A stretch of 64,000 bases of DNA from Solen grandis (Eukaryota > Mollusca > Bivalvia > Adapedonta > Solenidae). Shown here piece by piece: positions 1 to 11,252 of the stretch (position 1 is the stretch's first letter; each line of letters starts with the position of its first letter). The DNA lies in assembly GCA_021229015.1 (NCBI GenBank), contig CM037783.1:22611751-22675750 (forward strand), read 5' to 3'. The notes beneath the pieces were generated by a model. The model saw only the letters and a program-made list of their open reading frames with translations. It searched no databases and was not told the DNA's origin. A program made the translations under genes and the position numbers.

Positions 1-640
1 TTAGAAATCCCGTCAAAATGGCAACGCCCGATATATACAACGTATGGCGGTTATATTGGAAAACTGTCGTCTGCTTCTGTGCTAAAAAATAACTCACCTG
101 AGCGGGCTTCAAAAAGCGACTCATTTTATCGATTTCCCGAGGCGGCGGTGTTACATAGATAAAGAAGGAAAATGACCGGGGTTATTAAGTGCAAATCGAC
201 TGGATGAGCGTCCCTGACTACTCATGAGACCGAACCAAGATGATTTGGCTTTGCACAGCATGTGCCTTACCTCTAGCTCAGTTTATCTTCTCTTTACTGG
301 TATCAAAACCGCACTATTATAGGTCAAACATTTTAACGACATCATACGATTTCTTCCGAGTACGTACACGGCCACACACGAAAGATAATGAGTGCCAGGT
401 CAATATTTATAAACAATATCGGTCAAAATATGGCTAGGTTTTACGTAATGGTCAGAAGAGCAATTAAGCACGATTTTCACGTGCAACATATATACATAGG
501 CACAGGAGGTAAAAGTTTAGGATAGATCACCCGAGCGTAGCGAGCCGACAAAATAAACATTACGCGTGGTCTATTTGACCTAGACTATCTGCTTATTGTC
601 AAAGGTTTTCTGTCAGTAAGATACAGTTAAGTAAAACAGA
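1..640. other. non-coding, no feature recognised
   Basis: No reading frame with coding character, RNA gene or recognisable repeat was seen. The only open frame (240-437, plus) is short and has no homology that I recognise. Confidence 0.5.
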
Positions 641-845
641 CCCTAATTCCACCAATTATACAAATCTATGTAATAAGTATTACGGAGCAAAGTCTTTATT
701 AACCTGTACTACATTGTACACCATTAACCATATACACATGAAAAAATAAATACCTACTCGCATACTAATGACCTTAAAAATATACTAATACTGGCGAAAT
801 AAATCTTAAGAATACTGTTTATGAGAGGATGAGCTGAAATATAAA

Positions 846-1003
846 AAGGTAAAATCCCTGTAATGGTTCCGCTACATTTCGGACCTCATGGCCTTCACTG
901 AGATAACAAAGGTTTCTATTGTTTCATTAGGGTACCTTGCGCTTGTCTTAGTAGAGGTTAAGTGGTCCAAGACGTAGCGGAACAATTACAGGGACTTTAC
1001 CTT
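846..1003. mobile_element. MITE with about 35-bp terminal inverted repeats
   Basis: The left end (846-880) and the reverse complement of the right end (969-1003) match over about 35 bases with a few mismatches. Both carry AAGGTAAA(A/G)TCCCTGTAAT followed by GTTCCGCTAC. The element is about 158 bp, has no coding capacity and looks like a non-autonomous DNA transposon. The superfamily cannot be assigned because no clear target-site duplication is visible. Confidence 0.65.
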
Positions 1004-1027
1004 AAGTCATTTGCAATAAATGTGATT

Positions 1028-1060
1028 CATCATCATCACCACCATCATCATCATCATATA
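1028..1060. repeat. CAT/CAC trinucleotide microsatellite
   Basis: A short run of CAT repeats with CAC interruptions. No other feature is visible between the MITE and 2400. Confidence 0.7.
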
Positions 1061-2403
1061 CATAAGGGCGAAATTCATTTAAATGTACTACATTGCGGAA
1101 ATTGAGAATTTCGTACATATACTTAAATTGTCACCTTAAGGCGCTGTAATGTACCTGTACATAAGTCAACATAGCTGGGAACATCACTGTCTCAAGCACA
1201 CCATCTTAAGTTGATTCCTTGGAAGTAGTTACAATATTATCCGACATTTGACATATTTTAAAGTGATACTAAAAACGACATTGGCTACGCGAATGTCAAG
1301 TCAGAAACAACCGAGCAGTTAGATAGACGATCATAAGACTACCTGTTTAACCGACTTAGCGCACTTAAGTAAAACGTAGACACTTAGGAGTGAATTTAAT
1401 CATTTTTTAAAAAATAAAACAAACTGCTTATTACCTTATATATTTCATGAAACAGGAATTCAACTTAATTAAAGAATTTAAATATAACTTATCGTTAGTG
1501 GAAATCGAGCCAAAACTGCAGGACAATGACTCTAGTAAATGTACATGAATCGTATGCATTGCTAATTTGCTCTACGTCAGCAAGTTTGGTCCTTGTTAAA
1601 CTTTGCTCTGTATAAAAGTTAATTATATATATGTTTTCTTTTCTTTTTAATATTCATACGTTAAATGGTACTTCGTTTTTGTGAATTTTATCATTGCATC
1701 TTTAAAGGAATTCACCCCACCCCCAGCCCGAAGATTGATTTGCTTGACTAAAATTGACAACATTTACCGTGATCTATACGATTTAGATAACGACTACGAC
1801 GGCTTGTTTGTAATTGGTGGAATTAAGTAGGCCGTGGTCTAACTCTTCTTTACATTAATTTGAACGTTCATAGATCTCGTACGAATGTCACTTAAGATTT
1901 CAAAATATTTAAGCAGCAAATATGTCACGACTTTCGGAATGTCAGCGTATTGACACCTTGGTGATATTTTTCTATTTGTGTATGATACCAAACATGACAA
2001 CACTAAATCAACGGATTCTAAGGAAGTCTGAAAAACTAAAGTTCACAGTTTCTTTAGCGTTTAAGTAATTACACGCCTTTCCGTGAAAAAGCAGAACATT
2101 AATTTTGGTATCCCACTGCGTTATCCAACGTATACTGAATATGTATATATGTGTGTGAGATTGACATGTGTGTATAATAACGGATGTGTGTCTATTAAGT
2201 GGTTTGTTGTTGTTGTGTGTTCTGCTTACGCCGGAAGAACTTGTCTGACCTTAAACGCGTAACTTAGCCGGAGAGTAAGAAAACATTTTCGATAGAGATT
2301 AAACACGTAGACAAGTTGGAGCACAGGAGTTTAAAGCCATGTCAATAAATAAGTATGATATAGTAAAAGGTAAGACCCGTACATAATTGGAAATCGGGCC
2401 TGT

Positions 2404-2506
2404 GGCATTGTAGTCCCAGGGGTGGCGGTGATGTGGTGTGATGCGGTGTGATGTGGCGTGATGCGGTGTGATGTGGTGTGATGTTGTGTGGTGCGGTGTG
2501 ATGAGA
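2404..2506. repeat. GTGATG(T/C)GGT decanucleotide repeat
   Basis: About ten imperfect copies of a GTGTGATGCG/GTGTGATGTG 10-mer. They lie roughly 250 bases downstream of the stop codon of the minus-strand gene at 2758-3566. Reading frames across it are artefacts of the repeat. Confidence 0.7.
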
Positions 2507-2593
2507 ATGCGAGAGATTTTTAATCACGTGACCATAGGACGAGAGGGAGAGCAAATTTGAATACACAGACAGAGGCATTTGAGTTTTCATTTT

Positions 2594-2599
2594 TTTAAT
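2594..2599 (-). terminator. candidate ATTAAA poly(A) signal
   Basis: ATTAAA on the minus strand, about 160 bases past the stop codon of the gene at 2758-3566. It is the nearest variant poly(A) hexamer. Its use is inferred only. Confidence 0.3.
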
Positions 2600-2757
2600 T
2601 TACGATGCAACATTGCACTTGGCTTACTGCATACCGCATACTGCATACAAACTACATACAATGCTTAGTTAAATTGAAAAATAAACGGAGATTAAAACAT
2701 GTTAAAAGTTCAGAACAGAATGTTGTGAAAAATCTGACACAATGTCATCAAATGTCA

Positions 2758-3566
2758 TCAAATGAAGTTCATCTCTTCCTCAGAATCGCTAAAACTGTAA
2801 GTGTTTGAAATGTTAGATTCTAAAATTTCTTGCCCGGCGTGCTTGGGCTTTTTCTCGTCAGTCTTCTTGTGTTTGTCCCTTTTTGATTTCCCATCTTTAG
2901 TCCTGAGTTTCTCTTTCTTTGCATCGGTGCACTGACTGCCTTCTTCTCCGTGAGCAGGTCTCTTTCTCCTCCGACTGTGATTGTTCGATTCCTTGCTGCT
3001 GTCAGCATGGGATTCATGAGAGAAGGAGTCACGAAGGTCATGATCTCGCTGAAGGTCATCGACGCTTTTACTGTGGCTGTTATGATTGTCGCTGATGTTT
3101 AAATCTGTCAAGTTATACTCGTCACTGCTTGTTCTGTTGGATCTGCTGGATCTGCTGTAGCGTTCACAGCTGGCGCTTCTGACATTTCTCTCGCTTCTGA
3201 CATTTCTCTCACCTCCCTGTCAGTACTCTCTCCCCTGTCAGTTCTCTCGCCTCTGTAGTCTGCCGTGTTTCTGTAGACGTTTGAACTTCTGTCGCGTTGA
3301 CTAGTCCTGAATGGCTTTTTAAATGTCGATTGTGGGCAGCGATCCTGCCTTCGGAGAAATGTTTCGAAATGCGAGTTCAGTCTTTTGACCTGTATCAGAA
3401 TGTCATTCAACAAGGCTTGTTCCGATCGTATGGGCGTACTGTATCCATCGTAGAAGTCATAACTTCTAGGCTGATGCTGAGTTGATGTTTGGGCTGCCTC
3501 ATAACCAGGATTGGTGTAGTAGCTTCCTCCGTAGTTTTGAGAAGCAGGATAGCTATACGAAGTCAT
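2758..3566 (-). CDS. intronless basic/acidic low-complexity protein, one frame break
   Basis: Two open frames overlap and together read as one protein of about 270 residues. The N-terminal part (from ATG at 3566, good Kozak context with A at -3) is rich in Tyr, Ser and Asn. It has a short amphipathic stretch (LLNDILIQVKRLNSHFETFL) near residues 50-70, then an Arg/Ser/Glu-rich repeat (ERNVRS). The C-terminal part is Lys/Arg-rich (KKEKLRTKDGKSKRDKHKK) and ends in an acidic tail (SDSEEEMNFI). The frames join if one G is added to the GGG at about 3215-3217; the near-identical repeat just before it (3231-3240) has GGGG. Composition suggests a nuclear protein, but I do not recognise the family. A TATA/CCAAT promoter lies upstream, so an expressed intronless gene is more likely than a relic. 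Confidence 0.6.
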
Positions 3567-3654
3567 GGTTTCGGCTGCTGTTTGGTTTGTGAGGCTATCG
3601 GATTGCGGGGTTGTGTTTTATGGCATTTATGAAGCCCTTGAGGCAGCACAGCCA

Positions 3655-3690
3655 GTGCATTATAAATCAGCATTGGCGATCAGCCAATCA
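3655..3690 (-). promoter_or_regulatory. TATA and CCAAT boxes for the 3566-2758 gene
   Basis: On the minus strand TTTATAA lies at 3660-3666 with CCAAT at 3672-3676 just upstream and an inverted CCAAT (ATTGG) at 3684-3688. The spacing predicts a start near 3630 and a leader of about 65 bases before the ATG at 3566. The arrangement is a classic compact promoter. The start site is inferred. Confidence 0.5.
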
Positions 3691-3829
3691 GAGACCGTTG
3701 TAGTCGATACGAAGACACCATTGATGTGTGATGATGATGCGGCTTGTAGAAAGAATGAATTTTTCTGAATGCATATATTCTCTTACGGGACATTTGGGTT
3801 GGCCCTGAAAAGGGCCGTTTTTGTTGTTT

Positions 3830-6075
3830 TTTTTAGGTTTTCGCCTCTGCAGGGCGAAAACCTATTGTTCTTCTTCTGTTGATTTGTTTTTTTTTTTTTT
3901 ATTTTTATTATTTTTCCAATTCCACCCATTTTTGTGTCCAGCCTAGCGGCCAGATGGAAAAAGCTACAGCTATGAAATTTTGGGCATGGAGTCATCTTTA
4001 TCTGAACATGTGCCTAAATGGTCAAACGTTTCACTTTTGTATCTGATTTAGCCACTAGGGGGCGCAATGCATGTAATCACTGTTTTGCTAATAACTCAAA
4101 AATTTGAAATCTGATTTAGATGCGGTTTTTTACATAATGTTCCTTGTTGACAGCCCAATCAAATATGATGGAAATCTCATCATCGAGTACGGGAAAAAAA
4201 TTGTTCTAGGAGAGGTTGAATGTTCGAACCTTGGAAAAAAGTGAAATAATGAGGGTAGGTCTACGAAAAACCTACCCACTTTTGTTAGAGATCAGATAGA
4301 AGAATTCTGTTTGCTGCATACGATTTGCAAGACATATACGCACAAAATATATGGGGTGGCGAATTTAGGAAATGCGTGGTTTGTCCTCTAGAAAAGGTCA
4401 AACTTCACTAAATTTTAGGAAAAATTAAAATTTCAAAAATATGTTTTTGTCGCTCCTGACTTTATTTTCTGTTCATTCTTCATGAAATTTTTACACGATA
4501 TGTATTGTTATGTTTAAAAGGGCCTCACAATAAAAAAATTAAAAAAACATTGAAAAGGTCAAGGTCCTATTAAAATAATAGTGTTTTTATTCGGCCACAA
4601 ATAGCTCCAAAACTAAAAATATTTCATTGAGAGTATATGAACAAAAGTTGTAGTTCTTAAAGAGCTCTTTCCAGTGATGTTTAGTTTTTGAAGATCGGAC
4701 TTGATTTGGTCATTATACGGCAGTCCAAAGTTTGATCCTTTTTTGGAATAATTGTAAATCAGGTTTTATGCTTCAAATTCTGATTTTTAAGAATAAAAAG
4801 TTTGACTTGTGCGACTAGTATACTTGATTGAACTATTTGCTGCTTTGCTAGATACCAAACAGTAAAATTTTTATCAATTTTCTTTCTCATTTTGCTTCTA
4901 GGGGGCGCTTTTCTTGAAATCATTCTTTTGCTTATAACTCAAAAAGTTGAAGCCTGATCCAAATGCGGTTAATTGAATTATGTTCCTTGTTGATAGCCTA
5001 TTAAAATATGATAGTTTGTAGATATGAGTGGCTGAAACTTTTTGAGCAAGTAACGGAAGGTTGAAAGTTCGAATCTCGTAAAAAACTGTACAGATGAGGG
5101 TAGGTCTACGAAAAACCTATCCATTTTTGTTAGAAATCAGATAGAAGAATTCTGTTTGCTGCAAATGATTTGCAAGACATATACGCACAAAATACATGTG
5201 GTGGCGAATTTAAGAAATGCATGGTTTGTCCTCTAGTAAAGGTCAAACTTCACTAAATTTTAGGAAAAATTAAAATTTCAAAAACATGTTTTTTTTGTCG
5301 CCCCTGACTTTATTTTCTGTTCATTCTTCATTAAATTTTCAAAAGTTATGTATTGTTATGTTTGAAAGGGCCTCACAATTAAAGAATTAAAAAAAACATT
5401 GAAAAGGTCAAGGTCATATTACGATAATTGTGGTTTTGTTCGGCCCCAAAGTGCTCCAAATCTAAAAATATTTAATTGAGAGTATATGAACAAAAGTTTT
5501 AGTTCTAAATAGTTCTTCCGTATAATGTTTAGTTTTTGAAGATCGGACTTGATCTTTTCATTTTACGACAATCCAAAGTTTGATCCTTTTTTTGGAATAA
5601 TTGTTATTCAGTTTTTATGCTTAAAATTGTGATATAAAAGAAAAAGAATGTTCGATTAGTGCGACTTATATACTTGTTTGAACTATTTGCTGAATTTCTA
5701 GGTACCTAATTGTAAAATTTTTATCATTTTTCTTTCTCATTTTGCCGCTAGAGGGCGCTTTGCTTAAAATCACTCTTTTGCCTATAACTCAAAACGTTAA
5801 AGTCTAATTGAAATGCGGTTTTCAGGATTTTGTTCCTTGTACCACAGAATGTGATGATTTCAAAGTATAGGGTATGGGGAAATATTTGCGCTAGAGGAGT
5901 TTGAATGTTCTAACATTAAAAAACAAAACAAAAAAAAACTGTGCAAATGAGAGTAGGTCTTCAAAAAACCTTTGCGTTCTGTTTCATATTGAAAATTGTG
6001 GCTGAGTTGAAATAAAGTGTTCAAGTTGATTAGGTTAAAAGCGAAAACCGAGATACCGCTTGCGGTTCTAGTTTG
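3830..6075. mobile_element. Helitron-like repeat with 847-bp internal tandem copies
   Basis: The left edge carries a hairpin, GTTTTCGCC...GGCGAAAAC (3836-3862). The right edge carries the hairpin ACCGCTTGCGGT followed by TCTAG and a T tract (6054-6072). A 3' hairpin just before CTAG, followed by T, is the expected 3' end of Helitrons. Inside, a unit of about 847 bp repeats about 2.3 times: the marker CTAG(G/A)GGGCGC occurs at about 4056, 4901 and 5749, and GAGGGTAGGTCTACGAAAAA at about 4250 and 5097. No Rep/helicase coding frame is present, so it is non-autonomous. The 5' end was not confirmed. Confidence 0.45.
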
Positions 6076-6102
6076 TTTTTTTTTTTTTTCACAGAGTAGT
6101 GG

Positions 6103-6344
6103 TTACTCGTGACTGTCTATGAGTGTCTTCAGCAGATGTTCAACATGTTCTATGGTGATGAAATGTGCTTCAATGATATTTAAGATATCATCATAGTATA
6201 GGTCAAAATAGTAACATTCACTCAATTTGGCTACGATACTCTTGAGCGTTCTTGTTATTTTAAGCGTACGTTGGTATCGGTCCTGCATTCTTTCCATGTA
6301 GTCGTTTTCCATGTTAGTTATATGTGACTTATCCATAGCACAGC
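6103..6344 (-). CDS. candidate terminal exon, unknown protein
   Basis: A clean 3' splice site (CATTCGCTTTCAG) at 6345 opens a frame of about 80 codons ending in TAA at 6103. The product is mixed helical sequence, for example KITRTLKSIVAKLSECYYFD and IEHVEHLLKTLIDSHE, without low-complexity or repeat character. I do not recognise the family; the helix pattern faintly recalls death-fold domains, which is only an impression. No matching upstream exon was found, and it lies directly beside a transposon, so it could be a stray exon or relic. Confidence 0.35.
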
Positions 6345-6540
6345 CTGAAAGCGAATGACATGAATTCATTTGGTTTGATACTTTTATTACTTGGTTTGAC
6401 AATTGTAAAAATGTCACTTGTTCTGGTCTGGTAATTGCATGACTGCCCTTCGTGGAGGCGAGCTGTATAAGCTTGTATCCTTTTAGTGTAGCCCTAGTGA
6501 AAGTGCAATGAAGAAAAGTACCACTTTACATTCTTCATAT

Positions 6541-6935
6541 CTGCCAAATATTTCTTGCCAACTGAAACCAACAAGTTGACACGGACAGGAAAAATGTAAA
6601 CTTTCTGCCAACTGATACCAACAAGCTGACACGGTCTCGAGAGAAGTAGGAATACTCTGAAGGTATGCAGAGCTGACTTAACATACCCCACCGACTGTAG
6701 TAAAACGCAGATTGTGGGTCAGTTACTGGTACAGAGTGGGGAGTATCCTACTTCAATACTGCCAACTGAACCAACAAGTCGACACGGACTGAAAAATGTT
6801 CTGCCAACTGAAACCAACAAGCTGACGCGGACAGCGGAAAGTGCAAACTTTTTGTCAATTGAACCAACAAGCTGACACGGAGTGGAGAGACGAATTTTGT
6901 CAACTGAAACCACCAAGCTGACACGGACTGATGTT
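6541..6935. repeat. interrupted repeat of GCCAACTGAAACCAACAAGC
   Basis: Six or so copies of a unit of about 31 bases (TCTGCCAACTGAAACCAACA followed by AGCTGACACGG), separated by variable spacers. Minus-strand frames across it are artefacts. Confidence 0.7.
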
Positions 6936-7499
6936 GAGCGCAATCACAGCAGTACTACCTAATACACGAGGTGTATCCCAGCCTGCGTGTACAAGCCGCC
7001 CCCTTAAACACGCGCACTAAAGGGTACAGTAGCTACAGGGACGACTTGGGGACCAACTGGAAAGCCTGACTGACGGAGTTCAGTCTACGACTAGTCGCCT
7101 TTGACCAGAGTCTGACTTGTGAACGAGCGAATTGATGTTCATTGCTGTACACAAAAGTCGAGAGCTACTTAGTCGCAGGCAATCAGCCGCTGCGCTCGAA
7201 ACACCAGGGTTGCCAACCGCGAGTGCGAAGGCTTCCCTTCACACAGAGAAATCAGTAAGACAAACTCTGTGGAGAGACTATTCTTGCCACGATTGTGAAG
7301 AACCTGTCTCTGAGGCAAAAAATAGACTGCAGCTGCTTATATACTCGCCCTCGGTGCCCTTGCATTATTTGTATTGACCAATCAGAGCACAGAAAAATTT
7401 GGAGACCTGGAAATGAACAAAAACACACATTACATATTGACCAATAAATAGCTCATATTTTGCGAATTTTTTCAATGATATTTAAATGATGAAAAATGA

Positions 7500-8640
7500 C
7501 AAAGTCCAACATTTGCTTTTACATCAAATATACATATATACAGTTATATAGAAATAATGCACGATGTCAACTGACCAATCACAATGCAGCATTTCTAAAA
7601 TCTCGGCCGGGAATTTTTTTCACTGATTTACACTCAGTTGCTATTTGACTGCCAAGCTGATCAGACGTGTTTTTCATAGCTGCTCCAGATACCTAAAAAA
7701 ACCTAAAAATGATGAAAATGACAAATTCATACATTCTTTATAAAATATACAAAAAAAAAATGAAAATGCAAGAAATTAAAAATTTTTTTATGTACAAAAT
7801 ATTCACACATACATATATATAGGCATCGTTCCATATAATCAGAAAATGAGGAAAAATGACAAAGTCCATAATTTACACAAGTATCAACAAATACAAACAG
7901 TAGCACAGAAATAATGCAGGATGTCAACTGACCAATCAGCTTGCAGCATTTCTAAAATCTCAGTCGGGAATTTTTTTTTTCAATGATATTGCCCTCAGTT
8001 GCTCTTTGACAGTTGAGCTGATCAGACGTGTTTTTGATAGCTCTGCAAGATACCTGAAAAATGTCTGTCTAAGTCCAATTTGCAAGAAACTTGAATAATT
8101 GACACAGTCAATTTTTGCACATGAACCTAAAATTCAAACAGACGTTTACATAGGTATCAAAATTTCATTGCTAGCAGCTCCATATAACCTGAAAAGGAGG
8201 AAAAAAGACAAAGTTCATAATTTGCACAAGTTTCAACAAATACAAACATATAGATTTACAGTAGCACAGAAATAATGCAGGATGTCAACCGACCAGTCAG
8301 AATGCAGGATTTCTAAAATCTCAGTCGGGAATTTTTTTTCTGTGATATTGCCCTCAGTTGCTCTTTGACTGTTGAGCTGATCAGACGTGTTTTTGATAGC
8401 TCGCCTACAAATCTGAAAATGAGGAAAATTACCAAGTCCAATATTGTTCACATGCATCCATATACAGAATTACAGTTATCAAGAAATAATGCACGATGGC
8501 TGTCGACCAATCAAAATACAGCATACCTAAAATCTAAAGTCATTTTTTTCAAATCTACCCTCAGTTGCTATTTGACTGCCGAGCTGATCAGACGTGTTTT
8601 TGATTGCTCCGTCATACACATAAAAATATGATGAAAAAGT
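7500..8640. repeat. tandem array of about 359-bp units
   Basis: The marker CTGATCAGACGTGTTTTT recurs at about 7659, 8018, 8377 and 8584, and ATGTCAACTGACCAATCA at about 7564 and 7922, with a variant near 8282. Three full units and a shortened fourth are present. Nothing coding was found. Confidence 0.75.
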
Positions 8641-10270
8641 GTGACTTATGTTCGATTCCTGGCAGCAGTTGTCAACCAGATACTTTTCATGGAAAGCATT
8701 TTAGGAATGTCATCATTTCTTTTTCACCATAAATTTGCCATAACGAGGTGAACATTTCAACATAGGGCAGAATGATGATACATGAATGATGATAATATAC
8801 TGACAATTTAGACAAACCATGCAGAATGAGTGCATTATTTTTCAGTAAAAGCAGGACTTGTGTAAGTGAAATCAAAATCATCATTTGTCTTTTGACCACT
8901 GCAGTGCCCAGACGTGATTTTAGTTTTCTCTGCTGCATGATATACAAATAGAGAGAGAGTGACAGTTCCATTCCCAGCAAGGTTCCTGGCCAAGGTATTG
9001 TGAGTGCACATGTTACATCATACATTTATCATACAAGCTACATATTACCTTAAACATTCAGCATGCCATTGATATGTACCACTGTTTTCTCCATACTTGT
9101 GACTGTCAAATTCTGCTCTGGGGGTATGTTGTCAGTACCATTCCACTGAAAAAGACACAAGAGCACAAGATAACAAATGGAAATTAAATAAAAACTATTT
9201 CAGTTTTGTGAGCAAGCTTTCACATCTTTACCCAAAGAAACCATCCTTAATATCAGATGTTAACTTTGTCATGGGATTCAGAGAAATCAAATCTTAACTT
9301 CAGTACACTAGGATATTGTTACTTAAAACATGGAAACCTGCAATCTTGTATTCTGATAAATATTAATGATGTATACTTCCTTCTGTTGCATGGTAGTTCT
9401 CTCAAAAAGCAAAACATGCTTGCTGTTCTCTCTTCAAATGTGTAGCTCTGCTCAATTCAGGCACATACCAGTAAATGAGAATGAAAGCAGAACTTTGTAC
9501 TTATTGAACTTTGATACAAAATGATTTTTAAAAAGAACGTTTACTCCCTCAGATATTCTTCTTCACCTTCTCCACAGAAAGATATCAAGAAATCCACAAC
9601 TCTCTACCACACTGTGATTTGTTTTCATGATTAGTGTAAAAACAAATTGCAAGAATGCAAGATTTCTTCACATGTATTGAAACAAATTTTGTTCATTGTC
9701 AACTCACCTCTGCACACAATGTCTATATTCTTGATATTGTTATTAGTCACATCAAGGTCACATCACATCCAGGTCACATCCAGCTCACCACAGTACCACT
9801 GTATTTTTCTTCTTTACAAACCCGGCACTGAAACTAAAATGAGCAGAAGTGTCAGAAGTGACAGAAATATTTTGTAGAAGGGCACATCTCTTGAGAGTTA
9901 AAGAAATGGGATTTGAAACGGTCTTTACTTGAGAAAGATGCAGTAACAACACATCAATCATGTAAATATATTGTTAAAATCAAAAGAAAGAAACTGAAAT
10001 AAAAAAACATCATGTATTTCAGCATTTACATGAGCTATCTTCATCTCCAACCAAGCAAAACATTGCCTAATTTCACTTTTTTTCTCTGCAAGTCGGACAC
10101 GGTTTTTCATGATTCAAAGTTTTTTTTTCTGCAACTTTATTAACATTCTAGATTCAAGAAAAAGTTAAAAACATTAGGAGTAAAGCATAAAATTGTCAGC
10201 ATTCAAATCATTCTGTCAAAACAATTTCAAATCTTAAAATATACACTGTCAAATATGCTTGAAAATGTCT
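8641..10270. other. non-coding stretch with two weak exon-like segments
   Basis: Two minus-strand segments have good splice sites: 9049-9145 (TCTTTTTCAG acceptor, AAG/GTAATA donor, one frame open for 31 codons then TAA) and 9708-9827 (TTTCAG acceptor, GAG/GTGAGT donor, all frames closed). They could belong to a spliced transcript starting at the promoter near 10.85 kb, possibly non-coding. Otherwise nothing was recognised. Confidence 0.25.
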
Positions 10271-10722
10271 GTAAACATTAAAAAAAAGACGGTCCGAAAT
10301 GTAAACAATCCCAGTTACTAAAGGACTTGACCCAAACTTTCAGTGAAAGAAGGGTACAGCGATTTAAACCTGCCTCAAATCTCCGCAGACGCTGCTCAAA
10401 ACATTTCGAAAACGTCAACAAAACCCCAAGGTCACTCAAGGTCACAAGGGAAAAAACGGAGTTTGGCAGAAAAAAGGCTTTATTTTGCATCAAATTTATG
10501 GAAAATCGTATGCGGAATCACAGAAACCTACTCAGATACAAGTTTCTTATCGAGAACAACCCTTATTCCTATTTACAACTGGCGGAACGCTGTGTTTTCA
10601 CCAGAAAAAACATCCGAGAACTTCCTAGATTTTTCTCACCGACACGGAATAAACCCTAAATATGTAGAAAAAAAGGGAAACAGGAGAAAGAAACTCAAGA
10701 TATTAGTCAAAAAAACACTTAC

Positions 10723-10830
10723 CTTTCGTCCAGATCCTTAATCCTAATCCAATATGTCCAGAAATCCACAAAACACACACAAAAACAGGAGCGCAGTTCA
10801 ACCCGACCTTCCCGCACAACGCCCGCTTAT
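10723..10830 (-). ncRNA. candidate 5' untranslated first exon
   Basis: A strong minus-strand donor (GAAAG/GTAAGTG) sits at 10722/10723, about 100 bases downstream of a TATA/CRE promoter. The sequence between carries no ATG-initiated frame worth calling, so it would be a non-coding leader exon of a minus-strand transcript. The 5' end is estimated from the TATA position. The rest of the transcript is not identified. Confidence 0.35.
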
Positions 10831-10851
10831 CGAATGACAGATCAAAACAAG

Positions 10852-10890
10852 TTTAAATATTGATGACGTCATTTGTCAATCGTGACGTGA
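10852..10890 (-). promoter_or_regulatory. CRE (TGACGTCA) plus TATA-like promoter
   Basis: A perfect palindromic CRE, TGACGTCA, is at 10864-10871, and a related TGACGTGA follows at about 10883. TATTTAAA reads on the minus strand at 10852-10859. Spacing and order (CRE, TATA, then a leader ending in GTAAGTG) fit a leftward promoter. The 7.5-kb transposon begins only about 33 bases upstream of the CRE. Confidence 0.45.
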
Positions 10891-11149
10891 CGGGTTCCCG
10901 TAAAAGGACTATGTTCACTAAGTGGTGAAAATGGCCTAATATTTTCTAGAAAATTAAAATGCATTTCAGAAGAGTTTTTCAACCTTAAACTTGAATAATG
11001 AACATTAAATCATAGATTACATGAAAAATCAGTATTTTTTTTTTCAAAGGTTGATCGAAATATCAGCTTGAAATCAGCACATGAAGTGTAATTTACACGC
11101 GATTTGCTTGAATTTGCACATTTACAAGACATTATAGCGATGATTTCAG

Positions 11150-11252
11150 TTTGGCCGCAGGCCTCGACAGATTCGATATTTACCGTATGCATAACATAGT
11201 CATTTATCTTTATATTGTAAAAATATCTAGTTTGTCGAGGCATGCGGCCAAA
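11150..11252. repeat. inverted repeat (hairpin) TTTGGCCGCA...TGCGGCCAAA
   Basis: TTTGGCCGCAGGCCTCGACA at 11150-11169 pairs with TGTCGAGGCATGCGGCCAAA at 11233-11252 with a single mismatch. The imperfect stem extends inward by another dozen bases. It may be a tiny palindromic MITE nested in the larger transposon. The open frame running through it is spurious. Confidence 0.6.

Larger units (their letters stand above)
646..1828. repeat. possible MITE bounded by TTCCACCAATTA inverted ends
   Basis: AATTCCACCAATTA near 646-660 is mirrored by TAATTGGTGGAATT near 1812-1826. A similar inverted pair lies at about 16752 and 16900, which suggests a small element family. The matching ends are short (about 15 bases), no target duplication was identified, and another MITE (846-1003) lies inside. 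The boundaries are tentative. Confidence 0.25.

Noticed and set aside
7132..7377. 81-codon plus-strand frame
   Set aside because: No splice or promoter context, no recognisable motif, and unremarkable codon content; likely chance.
10278..10741. Plus-strand frames of 110 and 132 codons and a minus-strand frame near the promoter
   Set aside because: Overlapping mutually exclusive frames, no family recognised, and a minus-strand donor and promoter explain the region better.
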